The notes under the pieces are model-generated. The model ran no database searches. It was not told the DNA's origin and saw only the letters and a program-made list of their open reading frames with translations. From NCBI RefSeq assembly GCF_004664715.2, contig NC_051071.1, forward strand, positions 36,577,530 through 36,641,529: DNA of 64,000 bases, given 5' to 3'. Positions 50,284 through 61,664 of this stretch are shown piece by piece. The stretch is from Peromyscus leucopus. Its lineage: Eukaryota > Chordata > Mammalia > Rodentia > Cricetidae. A program made the translations under genes and the position numbers. Each line of letters begins with the position of its first letter. Position 1 is the stretch's first letter.

Positions 50284-51159
50284 ATTATCTTTCTGGTTTT
50301 GTATTTGCCCTTCTATTGGGAGAGTGATTACTCTGGGTGTAGAAAGATCACTAAATTAATTTTTCATGAGTTCTGAATAATACGTAATGCAACTACAAGT
50401 TTGTAGATGAGATTTTCTTCCCTTTTGAAAATCTCCCAATAAACAGCTCAGGAAGGAATGAATTGGGAGCTAAGCCAGTGCATTAGCAGTGGTGAGGAAA
50501 TAACAACAGTGTTAATCCTGTTAATGACAGTGTCAAAAAATCGAGTTTATTCAAGGCAAACCTATTTAACCTTTGTTGTATATTACACTTATTCCTTCTG
50601 GGAGTTCTGAACTTGGAACTATGAACAGATTTTTTCATAAATAAAACAATCTGATGCAGGCTTTGTGAATGCTCAGTCACGCTTGATTCCCTCCGCTCCT
50701 GTCAGACAGTGAGTCACTAAGTCCCCAAGATGCCCTCAGCTCTCCATCTGCAGTGTCTATTGATTCTCTCCTCCCTCCTTTTCTTCTCTCTCAAATGTCA
50801 CACTACTCTGAATACATAAATCACTGGGCTCCAAGGACTCAAGTAGGTGACTTAGGACATTATGTGATCAGGCAAACCTAATTATATCATCAAAAGAAAA
50901 CATGTTACCCTCATCATGGGAGTGTAAATCCACACAGGCTCATCATGCCTTCTGTGGCTTAATTTAGGCACTGATTATTCTATGCATCCTATTCTTGCAG
51001 GATGATATCCAGAATATATACCCATTCCTAGAGAAATAGACATTCAAAAGAGTGATGGATACTACATATTTACTAAAGGGAATGATTTTGATTCTTAAAG
51101 AGGCAAAATTGAATGGCTGATATTTTATCTCCATAACAATGTTCTTTTCCTTCCCCCAG

Positions 51160-51303
51160 GATGCTGAGAAGTAATCGAATAAGCTGTGTTGGAAACGACA
51201 GTTTCATAGGACTTGGCTCTGTGCGTCTGCTTTCCTTATATGACAATCAAATTACTACAATTGCACCAGGGGCATTTGATACTCTCCATTCCTTATCTAC
51301 ACT
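51160..51303 (+). CDS. Slit2: Slit2 exon: D3 LRRs 4 and 5
   Basis: A 144-base exon, acceptor ttcccccag, donor gtaagt, phase 2-2. It encodes [20 protein letters not shown], then [20 protein letters not shown] and TLHSLSTL. Confidence 0.97.
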
Positions 51304-51330
51304 GTAAGTAGAAAAGCATTACCTTTTTTC

Positions 51331-51555
51331 CAGTGATTTTTAACCTTCCTGATGCAATGAGTCTTTATTATAGTTCCTCATGTTGTGGTAACCCCCAACC
51401 ATAAAATTATTTCTGTTGCTACTTCATAACTGTAATTTTGCTGCTGTTATGAATCATAATATGAATATCTATGTTTTCTTATGGGGTTAGGCAACTCCTG
51501 TAAAAGGGTCATTCGACCACCAAAGCGATTGTAACTCACAGATTGATAACCCCTA
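51331..51555. mobile_element. URR1-type nonautonomous hAT DNA element
   Basis: The 5' end cagtgatttttaacc and 3' end ggttatcaatctg (read in reverse) are decayed forms of the CAGTGGTTCTCAACC terminal inverted repeat of hAT-Charlie elements. The body atgttgtggtaacccccaac, cataaaattattt, gaaagggtcattcgaccacc-like text is the rodent URR1 pattern. It begins 27 bases after the preceding exon. Confidence 0.7.
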
Positions 51556-52264
51556 CCTTTATTTATGACTTGTGGTGGTGTATTACAATTCTTATCTTCT
51601 ATACTGTTCTTTTAATTAATTACTGAATATTCTATGAAAACATGACAGAGTATTTGGGCATTTTAAAAAGGGCAAACTTACATTAAACTTACTTTAGTTT
51701 TTCTAACATTATTACTTCCTTTATTAGGTAAAATTCAATATATGTATTATTCTGCAGCTATTTATTTTTATAACAATGGGATCAGTAATTTAGAATTATA
51801 GGCTTAAATTTAGGATTATAAATTATCCTAACTTGATAACACTGTAAATAAATGTCACAGATTTCCTCTCCTATTATCAACTATGAATATTTTTTATCAT
51901 AAGCATCATAAAAACAGAATTGACAGAGTTATTACCAACCAACCACACTTTACAAGAATCATTCATGGTGACAAGAGATATATAAAGATGAACAGGCCAA
52001 CAGTAAAAGCTGTTCAACAGAGGTCATTTGATATGACTTTGCAAAAATATGGAAGGAATGAGTTGAGCCTGTCTGAGATAATATTTTATGTAAACAACTT
52101 GAAACTCGAGAATATTTCTAGGAATTAATAATTAGTCATCTATGATAATCATATTTGTAGCCATGTTAGTTAAGTCTTCTAGGTATACATAGATATATTT
52201 CAGACAGATAGGTAATCTTCAAACACTTCATAGACCTAGAGAATATGGCATTTAAATAACTTAA

Positions 52265-53254
52265 AATTCTGTTGACGTGAGACACAATTGCTCTTGGCTG
52301 CACCAATTGATCCGGAGAGAATGTTGGGCTTCTAAGACATTTCCATTTGGAAGTTTGTCTTTTTGGCACAAAATAGCCTACTGGGCAAAGAACTGCCCTT
52401 GCCTTGACGGCTGACAGTACAAATGCAATGCTGTCCTTTCTGGACAAGTGGGACACAAGGAAAGTGACCACTGTACTCTGCCAAGACAGGGTAAGATGGT
52501 CTCTCAGAATTCCTGCTTCTGAAAATGGTCTGTCAGATACTCTAGGCCTGTAGCCAATTTGAATGCACCAACAATGCTGAGAAACATTAGGTGACTATCC
52601 AGGCTGCCAGCTGTCTTGGTCTACTCTTGCAAGATTCCCAAATGTTGCTTGCATCCATCTACCATTTCTCAGGTACCATTATGTTCCTTCTCAGGTCTTT
52701 GATGTGGTTGAAAACTAGATAGTTGTAATTTTCTCAGTTATGATAAAAGATAAGTTAGATATAAAACCTTAAACTCACAAATATAAGATAGATAGGACAT
52801 CTTCAATATTGTAACTGTAATTCTTGCTCGGTAATTGTTTTGTTATATGTAATTTTACCATGTTAAAGTTAAAACCTTCCTTTAAAAAAAAAAGAAAAAA
52901 AGGGGAAGTGCTGTGGATATTGCTCTATATAAATAAAACACTGATGGCCAGTGACCAGGCAGGAAGTAGGTGGGACAAGGAGAGAGGAGAATTCTGGGAA
53001 GTGGAAGGCTGAGGGGGGGAGACACTGCAGCCACTGCCAGGACAAGCAGCATGTAAAGACTCTGGTAAGCCACCAGACACGTGGCAAGGTATAGATTTAT
53101 AAAAATGGGTTAATTTAAGATAAAAGAACAGTTAGCAAGAAGCCTGCCACAGCCATACAGTTTATAAGTGATATAAGCGTCTGAGTGATTATTTCATATG
53201 TGGATTGTGGGACTGCGGGGCTTGGGGAACCTGGAGAGAAGCCCTCCAGCAACA
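52265..53254 (+). mobile_element. mys-like LTR retroelement fragment: internal region plus 3' LTR
   Basis: Internal sequence runs to a polypurine tract (aaaagaaaaaaaggggaag ending 52908). A 346-base LTR follows at 52909-53254, from TGCTGTGGAT to CCAGCAACA, with TG...CA-type ends. The LTR shares ggccagtgaccaggcaggaa, gccacgtggcaa-like and gggttaatttaagata text with the copy at 55930. No 5' LTR and no intact gag/pol frame; the left boundary is uncertain. It lies in host-gene sense, so its LTR polyadenylation signals face the Slit2 transcript. The family is assigned from memory (mys/mysTR of cricetids). Confidence 0.72.
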
Positions 53255-54170
53255 GTCTACAAACGGAATTCTCAAAACATTTAAAAATAAACTTTGAACA
53301 ATGTATTTCAAAGGACTCTTTTGTATGTCTGTTTCCAAACATGATGTTTGCTATCACAGTTCTAATAATTGATGATATCCTGGTCAGAGCAGTTTCTAAA
53401 TATCCTAAACTAACTCAACGGAATTGGAAATGAAGATAGTTAGAACAGTTCCAAAAGCATGTTTGCCTCTGCTCAAGACACTAGGGGAAAAAAGTGAAGT
53501 AAGCATCCATCCATCCAGTAAAGTACTTAATTCCTTTTCCACATGAAGTGTGTGACATGTTACATGGAGTGACTAATTTGTGCATATTAAAGATGGCATG
53601 TTTATAAATAATGGGATTGTCGATAGGTTTGTGCTTAAGTATGAGATGCCAAAAGTATTGAGATTTGTAGAAGTAAATTCATTTTTATAACTGGCATTTA
53701 ATCAACTCAGCTGTCAGGTTAGATAGGAAAGCTATTCTCTAGAGCAAACAAGAGATGGAAATCTTGAGATGACAAATTAAGGGAATAGCTGTTGTCAGGT
53801 TAAACTCAATAATATAAGGTAATCAGCCTTCATCTTTATATTAAATTACTGCTTTATCAGCGCAGGAGAGTTTGACAGTAAGTTAGATCGCTGACATTTT
53901 AAATTATTTCTAAGTAAGGTATCTATCGGTATTCATTGCATAAATGCTAAATTTCTGCCCTCACTATTTTTTGCATGAAATTATTCCAAGAATTCTCTTA
54001 CAAGAATGTATCATCTTTTGGTTCCTGAGTATATATTTAGGAAAAATTATGCATAACATATTTTGCATATAATTGTGTGCATACAGGGGAATGGACATAC
54101 AAAGACAATGTGAATATATCACTGTAACCAAAATAGTGTGGAGAAATGGTCACCTAGGATTTAGAAAAAT

Positions 54171-54328
54171 AAGAAAATGAACTCTAATCTGAACTGTGCA
54201 TTGTTTGCATATGGTGCTTAGAAACCTCTTGACTAGTCCTTTCAACTGTAAGAAAATGAACTCTAAACTGAACTGTGCATTGTTTGCATGTGATGCTTAG
54301 AAACCTCTTGGCCAATCCTTTCAACTGT
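54171..54328 (+). repeat. Slit2: 79-base tandem duplication spanning the D3 cap-exon acceptor
   Basis: Copy 1 (54171-54249) and copy 2 (54250-54328) differ at 6 of 79 positions. Each runs from aagaaaatgaactct through gcttag to tttcaactgt. Copy 2 contains the true acceptor (ag 54299-54300) and the first 28 exon bases; copy 1 is an intronic duplicate with its own AG at 54220-54221. Confidence 0.97.
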
Positions 54329-54467
54329 AACTGTCACCTGGCATGGCTGGGAGAATGGCTCAGAAAGAAAAGAATTGTAACAGGAAATCCTCGATGCCAA
54401 AAGCCCTACTTCCTCAAGGAAATCCCCATCCAGGATGTAGCCATTCAGGACTTCACCTGTGATGATG
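54301..54467 (+). CDS. Slit2: Slit2 exon: D3 C-terminal cap (LRRCT)
   Basis: A 167-base exon, acceptor gatgcttag, donor gtaaga, phase 2 in and 1 out. It encodes [20 protein letters not shown], then [20 protein letters not shown] and [17 protein letters not shown]-x-C plus two later cysteines form the LRRCT cap. The start is fixed by frame continuity with STL from the preceding exon; the upstream duplicate AG would shift frame and hit a stop. Confidence 0.96.
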
Positions 54468-55438
54468 GTAAGAAATGCATGACAAATCATGGGTCATTAG
54501 ACCTTCGTTCAGAGGACCTATGGGATGTTTTGTTGTCTGGGGGAGTGTGCTTCCTTTAGTACAGTAGAACAAGGGAGCAAATAAGCAGGACTTATGGTCT
54601 GGAAAGAATGTTTTCAAAAACAGCTCTTATGTCACATTCCAGTTCCCACTTAAGGACTGTGCTGTGTTCTGCTTTGCTTGCTTCTTTGTTCTTAGCAGCA
54701 AAGCCCTTGTGCTCAGGTTGCCCTTTCACATTCAAGTCTACTTCCTGCCTGTTTAGAGATGTTCTAGAAGACTTCCAAGCTCACAACTTGTGAATGATAC
54801 TCGTAGAGCTTAATTTTAACATTATTTTTCCTCAGTGTGTCTTTTAGAAGCTACCATGTCCAAATGAGAAAAACAATAAAACAAAACAAAGACATTGTAA
54901 CATAGAAGTCCTTCTAAAATCAACAAAAGTCACAGTCTCCCTTTTCTAATGCTCTCAGCCATTGCTTTCCATTCTCTTTCTATTCCTATGATATGGGTAG
55001 AGCAAATTTTATTATTATTGCCAGTGAGCAAGGAGCTCATTAGAATTCTACACTTTTAGCAGGAGGTGTCCATGAAATTCTCCTAAACATTTTAAGGAAA
55101 TTTGCCCTCTTATGTCCATCTCTTTACAATTTCTCCTTAATCCAGTTTGTATTGGGATATCCTTATTTAAAACTGCATCAATAGCTGAACAAGTAAGTAA
55201 CTGTTAAAATTATGGTAGTTGTACAAAATTGTGAGCTATTTTCTGAAATTCTACCTTAGGGAACCAGAAAGTAATGCGTATATAGTGTCAATCTGTAAGC
55301 ACTTATTGACTTATTCCTAAGTGGTTCTATAGCTCAGGACCTTTGTGTTTGGTTAGATTTATCTAAATGCGTGAACTCCACTCTAGCCCCTTCAGAACTG
55401 TCCATTTGTGTTTTTCTGGACTTCATGTGCCGATGCAG
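54468..55438 (+). other. Slit2: Intron, 971 bases
   Basis: No transposon recognised. Unlike the D1-D2 and D2-D3 linkers, I saw no candidate microexon here. Confidence 0.75.
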
Positions 55439-55571
55439 GGAATGATGACAACAGTTGCTCTCCGCTCTCTCGTTGTCCTTCGGAGTGTACTTGCCTGGAT
55501 ACAGTCGTCCGATGTAGCAACAAGGGCCTGAAGTTCTTGCCGAAAGGTATTCCAAGAGATGTCACAGAGCT
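55439..55571 (+). CDS. Slit2: Slit2 exon: D4 N-terminal cap (LRRNT)
   Basis: A 133-base exon, acceptor ccgatgcag, donor gtaagt, phase 1 in and 2 out. It encodes [20 protein letters not shown], then [20 protein letters not shown] and DVTEL. It opens D4, the domain linked to SLIT dimerisation and heparan-sulfate binding. GLKFLPKG reads GLKVLPKG in the orthologues I remember. Confidence 0.97.
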
Positions 55572-55750
55572 GTAAGTTCAGTTTGTTGTCCTTCTTCTCT
55601 CTCTGTTCCCAGGGTCAAATGCTATGACAAAACTGATGTCACAAGAGAAAAGAATTATTTGCCTTACAGTTCCAGGTCCATCATTACAGGAACTAGATTA
55701 AGACAGGAACTAGAAGCAGCTAGTCATGTCAACAGTTAAGAATAGAGAGA

Positions 55751-56197
55751 ATGATAACTAAAAGATAAGTTAGATATAAAACCTTAGACCCACCAATATA
55801 AGATGGATAGGATATCTTCTTTAACATTGTAACTGTAATTCTTGTTTGGTAATTGTTTTGTTATATGTAATTTTACTATGTTAAAGTTAAAACCTTTCTT
55901 TTTGAGAAAAAAAAGAAAAAGGGGAAGTGCTGTGGATGATTGATTGAAAAATAAAACACTGATTGGCCAGTAGCCAGGCAGGAAGTATAGGCAGGACTAA
56001 TAGAGAGGAGAATTGAGAGAACAGGAAGGCAGAGGAGACACTGTGAGCCGCCAGGACAAGGAAGATGTAAGGTACAGGTAAGCCACAAGCCACGTGGCAA
56101 AGTACAGATTAATAGAAATGGGTTAATTTAAGATAGAAGAAGTAGTTAACAAGAAGCCTGCCACGGCCATACAGTTTGTAAGAAAAAAAAAAAAAAA
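55751..56197 (+). mobile_element. mys-like LTR-element transcript fragment retroposed with poly(A) tail
   Basis: About 180 bases of 3' internal region, a polypurine tract ending aaaaaggggaag (55926 region), then LTR text from tgctgtggat to cagtttgtaag. There it stops and becomes an A17 run (56183-56199) instead of continuing through the LTR as the copy at 53160-53254 does. The insert is flanked by aagaatagagaga at 55738-55750 and 56198-56210. The 5' junction reads gtt|aagaat, close to the LINE-1 endonuclease site TT|AAAA. Confidence 0.88.
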
Positions 56198-58352
56198 AAG
56201 AATAGAGAGAGGGAATGTATGCATGTTCATTTGTGCCCAGGCCCCTCTCTGTACTTCATAATGTCTGGGAACAAAATCTAGGGGATGATACCATCAACAG
56301 TGGGCTTGGCTTTTCCACAACAATTAATATAATTACGACAAACCTGGTCTAGAAAATTTCATGTTAAAATTTGATTCTGAATTGTGTCAAGCAGCCTTTA
56401 AAACTAACTGTCTCACTATTTTTCCCCTTTCCACACAACTAATATTTTATACGTCAAGGGGATTAAAGATACAACAAAAAATTTAGGATCCTGTTTACAG
56501 ATCACATTCTATGCCTGGTTAATGAATATAAAGTAAAATTACAAAGCAATAATTCAAAGGCCACTTCAGAGAACCTAGGAATTACTAGCTGGATGCACTG
56601 TCCTTTTACCTCAATGAGATTGCTCAGTCCCTTTGTTGTGCTTTTTTGTACCAGTTAAGCTCCAATAAGGATAGTTAAACATACATAAATCCTACACTTA
56701 CAGTTTCTCTAGCCCCTTATTTTTTCATGGATCATTTTACAAGACTGGTATTCCATCAAATACCATTTGGGAAGTGTTGCATAGTTAATTTATTTGCAAT
56801 GTCAACTATACTCTGTACTTGACTCCTAGGACAATACTTAACTATATAAGATATTAATTATCTGGGAATTAGAAGAAACTGCCATAACCTTTGTCTTTTA
56901 AAGGGAACATTGTCTCTTTGGACTCATCGGTGTCCTTTAGACTCAAAAGGACATGTGGCCAATTATTTTTGATGCTTGCATAACTGATATTTAAATATAA
57001 ATTGCATGGCCAATATCCATATAAAAAGACTTTCACAAGTCAGTCCCTCAGCTCAGCATCCTATTGCTGTTTCCATGCCATGTTTTCAGAATGGAATACA
57101 ACAGAAAATCAGGTGCAAGAATAAGGATTCAGTTATATCCCCTTCATTCCATTTATTTATATCTAAACTGGAATTTGATGGCAAAATGTTTTGTCTTAAT
57201 CAAAGTGAGTAGTTTAGTGTTTATTTAATTTTTGCTTATATGGAATTATAGATTAATAATATTTTAAATCCACATGTGGCTTCTGCAGATATGTGCAAGG
57301 ACTCCACAAGATCAGCTCTCACCAACATTTGGGCAGTGTGCCACATAGGGAGTGAAGTTCAAGAACATGTGACTTATTGCTTTGTAGGCTATGGGCTAAG
57401 ATCAAGTGAAAGACATTTCTCTTCAGTTTTTCAAGGATCTCATTTTTCCAGTCATGTTCAGTTCATGGATTCTATTTTTCTCCCTAAATAGCACACCCAG
57501 AGAAGAAGACACAGTCTTACCATAGGTGAAAATGTGTTTCTTGGATTTGAAATGCTGTTAAATGTTGAGTTTCTTTCTCTTGCAAACAAACACTAGAGTT
57601 AATTGACTGTAGGCTCTGTTTTTCTGTGCTTAATTAAAAAACTGTTGTTTTAATACCTTTCAGAAAATGATATGAGCCTATAAATCTTCTCTACTCCCTA
57701 TTGTTATATGCCTGTATTCTATATGCAAAGTGAAATTTTATAAATAGCCCAGTGAGGAACATGGCATTCACATCCTCTTTGATTCTAAATACTTTTATTT
57801 TGACATGTAACTTCCTTTGGTCTTCATCTCATTTGAAATATTAAGTATTCTTTAATGAGTATATTAAGCTCCATTCCTTTAATCACCCTATCTGCCACAT
57901 ATGCATTCCTTTGCTTAAGTTTAGTCCTCAGTTCACGACATTTTAAAATAATTGAAATTTCTTTTCTATTAATAAAAGTTAGTATAGATCAGGAGAATAC
58001 TAACTCATCTCTTGAAATTCAAGTTTTACCTCCTAGAGAGATTATTCTTAGAATCTTGCCAAGTCAGCAAGATCCTTCTCGCCATACATATGTATATCCA
58101 TATATTAGAAAATGTGCATGTGTGTATTATACTGAATTATTAAGAATGTGGCAAAATTACGATGTATTGGTGGACAAGTTTGAACAAATGGTATCCATTA
58201 GTTTTAATCATTGCCATGTACCTCCTCCTTGTACTGTTGTGCATGTAGACACACAGAATGTTCTCCTGGGTCTTTCTGTCCTGCTCTGACATTTCTGGAA
58301 TAAAATAGAAAGTGTTGAAGTTCCTGGAGCACTGCTTCCCTCTAGTGGTAGT

Positions 58353-58386
58353 AAAACAAAACAAAACAAAACAAAACAAACAAAAC
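58353..58386. repeat. (AAAAC)n
   Basis: Six to seven aaaac units. Confidence 0.9.
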
Positions 58387-59083
58387 CTAGCTAGCAAAAA
58401 TAGGGAAAGGCAGCCAAGAAATGTATAAATGCATACCAGAATTTTGAATACTCAATCAGAATGTGACTTGTAAATTTGATTGTGATTCATATTGATCACA
58501 TATATTTATAGTCTGTGCGTTTTATAGATCTGCTTACATTCTGAAACGTTATAGATTATTAGCTCAGGGAACTTGACTTTGACTTTTCCTACAAACATTA
58601 CAATTCTAACTTCAACCTGAGATTTAAAGATTGGCCACTGCACCAGAACAAGAAAAGTCATATCTCCAAGGTTCCAGAGTTGTTATCAGCTCCACCTCTG
58701 GCCAGATGACCCAAGGTGTTGGAGACTCTTGTAACTGAGTCTATTGTCTAGGCCAAAAAAAAAAAGCTTTGGAAAGAGATTTTTGTTTTCTTTTTCTGAC
58801 ATCAGGGATATACCTTCCAGCATCCATTTATTTTTGTGTCCTATCAGTTAGCTGATTTCTTTGTGAACTGCCTATGTTCTGACCATAAGGAGAAAGACAA
58901 AGGTGTACTTTTATTTGAAAAATCCTTTTTCATTCACATGCTACCTTTTTGTACTTGAAAAGTTTAACAGTATTCCATAAAATCTCTTGAGACCACTATC
59001 ACCAAGCAGATATGTGCCACCAAGTCTCCTTTAAAACCATGTCTTGTGATTCTCATCTCCTTAAAACTGTCCATTGTTATTTA

Positions 59084-59132
59084 GCAAATATATATATATA
59101 TATATGTATGTATGTATGTATATATATATATA
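59084..59132. repeat. TA/TATG repeat
   Basis: tatatata, then tatgtatgtatg, then tatatata. Confidence 0.9.
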
Positions 59133-59525
59133 TGATTAGCTAATAATTCTTCAGTTTCATGGTGCTGTCTCTACATAAACATAAATACAATTAAACCTAA
59201 GGCCACATAAAATATAAGTCACTGGATGGACCTTCATATGGAGAGAAAATTGGCTAGATGCTTGGCTTGCTTTCCTGGCTAAACCACAAAGAACTGGTCT
59301 CACCATTCCTCCCTCAGTTTTATGCATTAGCCTAAGTGAGCCACAAAGAGTTCTACTAGATTGAACCACTGTGAGATTTGCCCTTTACTTGTCTTAGAAT
59401 ATGATCTCTCAAGAAGAAAGCTGCCAAGTTGTGTCTCATTGCTGTTCAAAGTAAATACTGTTCATTTGCTTTGTGATTTGCCACTGTTAACTTTGTAAGA
59501 TGACCTTGTTATGTCCTGTTTTTAG

Positions 59526-59594
59526 GTATCTGGATGGGAACCAGTTTACACTGGTCCCCAAGGAACTCTCCAACTACAAACATTTAACACTTAT
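59526..59594 (+). CDS. Slit2: Slit2 exon: D4 LRR 1
   Basis: A 69-base exon (23-residue repeat), acceptor cctgtttttag, donor gtgagt, phase 2-2. It encodes [20 protein letters not shown] then TLI. Confidence 0.97.
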
Positions 59595-59834
59595 GTGAGT
59601 AGAATGTTTTTCTACCGTTAACTTATTTTATTTCATCAGAAAGGGAATGGCAAGTGGCAGAAGATTTAGAGAGCCTTTCACATAATATAAATCACTGGCA
59701 GTGACCAGCCCCTCTACTAGACCACTGTGGTTCAGGATCACTAGCTACATCTCTGTGGAATATCAATCAGGTGATGCAGCATCTTACGAAAAGCATCTCT
59801 ATTCAAAGCAGCAAAGATGCAATAATGTCTAAGC

Positions 59835-59882
<48 letters not shown>

Positions 59883-61592
59883 TCAAACAGTAAAACTGGA
59901 TGCTTGATTGATAAGAATAGAGGCTACTTGTTAGAAGTCATAAAGAGAGTGGGGAATATTTTATTTTATATGGTAATCAAAATATGGTCCAAACTTTGCT
60001 GAAAATATATGTTTTCCTTAACTTCCTTATATGAGACATGTTAAAGTAATTTAGGGACTATAAATATTAAAGTTCATTTTTTAGCAAGCATGTGGATTTA
60101 TATTTTATCTAATGAAGTGACATTACCAATGATCCTGAAATTCTGAGTATGAATTTCAAAATACTAATTCTGTACTGAGTCTAGATTTCTATCTTTGTAA
60201 AATAACTTGTTTCTTTTTCTGTGAATGAAACGATTTTATGGTGACAACTGAATGTAAGATATAAAAGCAAGGAGGCATTTAAATCCACAAACAAATTGAT
60301 CTACTTAAACACCTCATGTTTCAAAACAGACATAATCCTGTTACATATAACTTCACACTTTCGCGTAGCCTTGCTGATGCCTAATAAAGCTCATAGCCCA
60401 CAGGGAAATTAGCAAAATATAAGAGATTTGATGGATATACATTATCCATAGTTTTATTTTGTTTATCTTCTAGTTTGGGGAGCAGATTGTTAGTTTCCTA
60501 GAACAAGCTTTATTCCTAATTAGTGAGTTCCAGAAAGCTCAAGAAAAGGATTTATTACATGATCCAATATAAACTTACCCCGATGCATTCAGGCACGTGG
60601 AGATGTTGTTGGTCTCCATTTTCCATAATATATGGGAAATTCAAAGAGAAATATTATAGGGCCATGTAAATGTCAAATGGACTAAATAAGAAAAAAATTA
60701 TATTTTGACCATACCTTGCTCTACTTTGAATTATCCTATTAATAGTAAGAACTGATCTATGTAAATGAACTGTAAACTAGCTGTGACCTTCAGAACGTAA
60801 TTTTAGCAGCTTTGAGTCACTTATGAAAGAATACATGATTACTTAGAACAAATTAAAAATGAGATCTATGAATCCAGAAATGTTTATTACTACTGACCCA
60901 TTATGTAAATAACTTTTTATAAATACATGTAACTATTTTTTTAATTTGGTATAGAATTTCAACATCCAAAATATGGACTATAAAGCTCCTGTAAAGTACC
61001 TATCATTTTCATAATTATGTGTGTCTTTTTAACTTGTATTTTGGAGTTTAAATACAAGAATAGATTACCTTTATCTCTTACTAATCTTCCATTTATTCGT
61101 GTGTTAGATTTTGCTCCAGGAGAAATAATGGTTACTTATAATTATTATGTATATGTGTGTGTATGTATATATGAAATACATGTTAACAAATATGTATAGG
61201 AATGTATAATATGATCAAACTTATAATGAGAACATGATAGTATCTATGTCATATATCTTATAGTTCAAAATACACAGTGCGTTCTGAAAAATCCAATTAG
61301 TAACATTCAACATCTTTACATATTCTCTAAATAAATATTTATTGAGGACTTTCTGAGTGTCAGTGACTCAGCCAAGGGCCAAAGCACTGGTGTTTTTATG
61401 ATGACAGTTTGAATGTAATTAACTCGGGGACTGTTGCAGTTAGCAAATTCGATTATGTATATATGTCAATGAAGGCACAGAATGAGGAGCTAACGGGACT
61501 GTAAAGACTGGTAGTTTATTACTAACCTTAAAAATGAATGCTTTGTTATTCTAGTTAATGGCAAGCTCCATATCTTCCCTTTTCTCTTTTAG
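59595..61592 (+). other. Slit2: Intron, 2 kb
   Basis: Contains an A41 run at 59838-59878 with no recognisable SINE body in front of it. Remaining sequence is AT-rich and unremarkable. Confidence 0.8.
59838..59878. repeat. A41 run
   Basis: Uninterrupted A run. It may be the tail of a retroposed sequence too diverged to recognise (59690-59837), or simple slippage. Confidence 0.95.
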
Positions 61593-61664
61593 AGACTTAA
61601 GTAACAACCGAATAAGCACCCTTTCCAATCAAAGCTTCAGCAACATGACCCAGCTTCTCACCTT
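61593..61664 (+). CDS. Slit2: Slit2 exon: D4 LRR 2
   Basis: A 72-base exon, acceptor tctcttttag, donor gtgagt, phase 2-2. It encodes [20 protein letters not shown] then LLTL, with an N-glycosylation sequon NMT and another, NQS, earlier. Confidence 0.97.

Larger units (their letters stand above)
47605..51159 (+). other. Slit2: Intron, 3.55 kb
   Basis: Holds a TG tract plus degenerate 34-base tandem repeat (48272-48478) and an interspersed rodent repeat (49878-50283). 47605-48270, 48480-49877 and 50284-51159 show nothing clear. Confidence 0.75.
51304..54300 (+). other. Slit2: Intron with URR1, mys-like element and acceptor duplication
   Basis: URR1-type DNA element 51331-51555, mys-like LTR fragment 52265-53254, and the first copy of a 79-base tandem duplication that ends at the exon start. 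51556-52264 and 53255-54170 show nothing I recognise. Confidence 0.8.
55572..59525 (+). other. Slit2: Intron, 3.95 kb, with retroposed LTR transcript
   Basis: Short fragment of an interspersed rodent repeat at about 55615-55690, the poly(A)-tailed mys-like insert at 55751-56197, AAAAC repeats at 58353-58386, and TA/TATG repeats at 59084-59132. 56211-58350 and 58390-59080 show nothing recognised. Confidence 0.75.

Noticed and set aside
54222..54300. Alternative start of the D3 cap exon at the upstream AG
   Set aside because: It would shift frame and end at TAG 54298-54300. The main transcript must use 54301; the duplicate is reported only as a decoy.
57855..58289. 144-codon open frame on the plus strand
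   Set aside because: AT-rich intronic sequence with no domain and no splice sites that would join it to Slit2 in frame.
59690..59878. SINE or retrocopy in front of the A41 run
   Set aside because: No recognisable head, promoter box or target duplication, so only the A-run is annotated.
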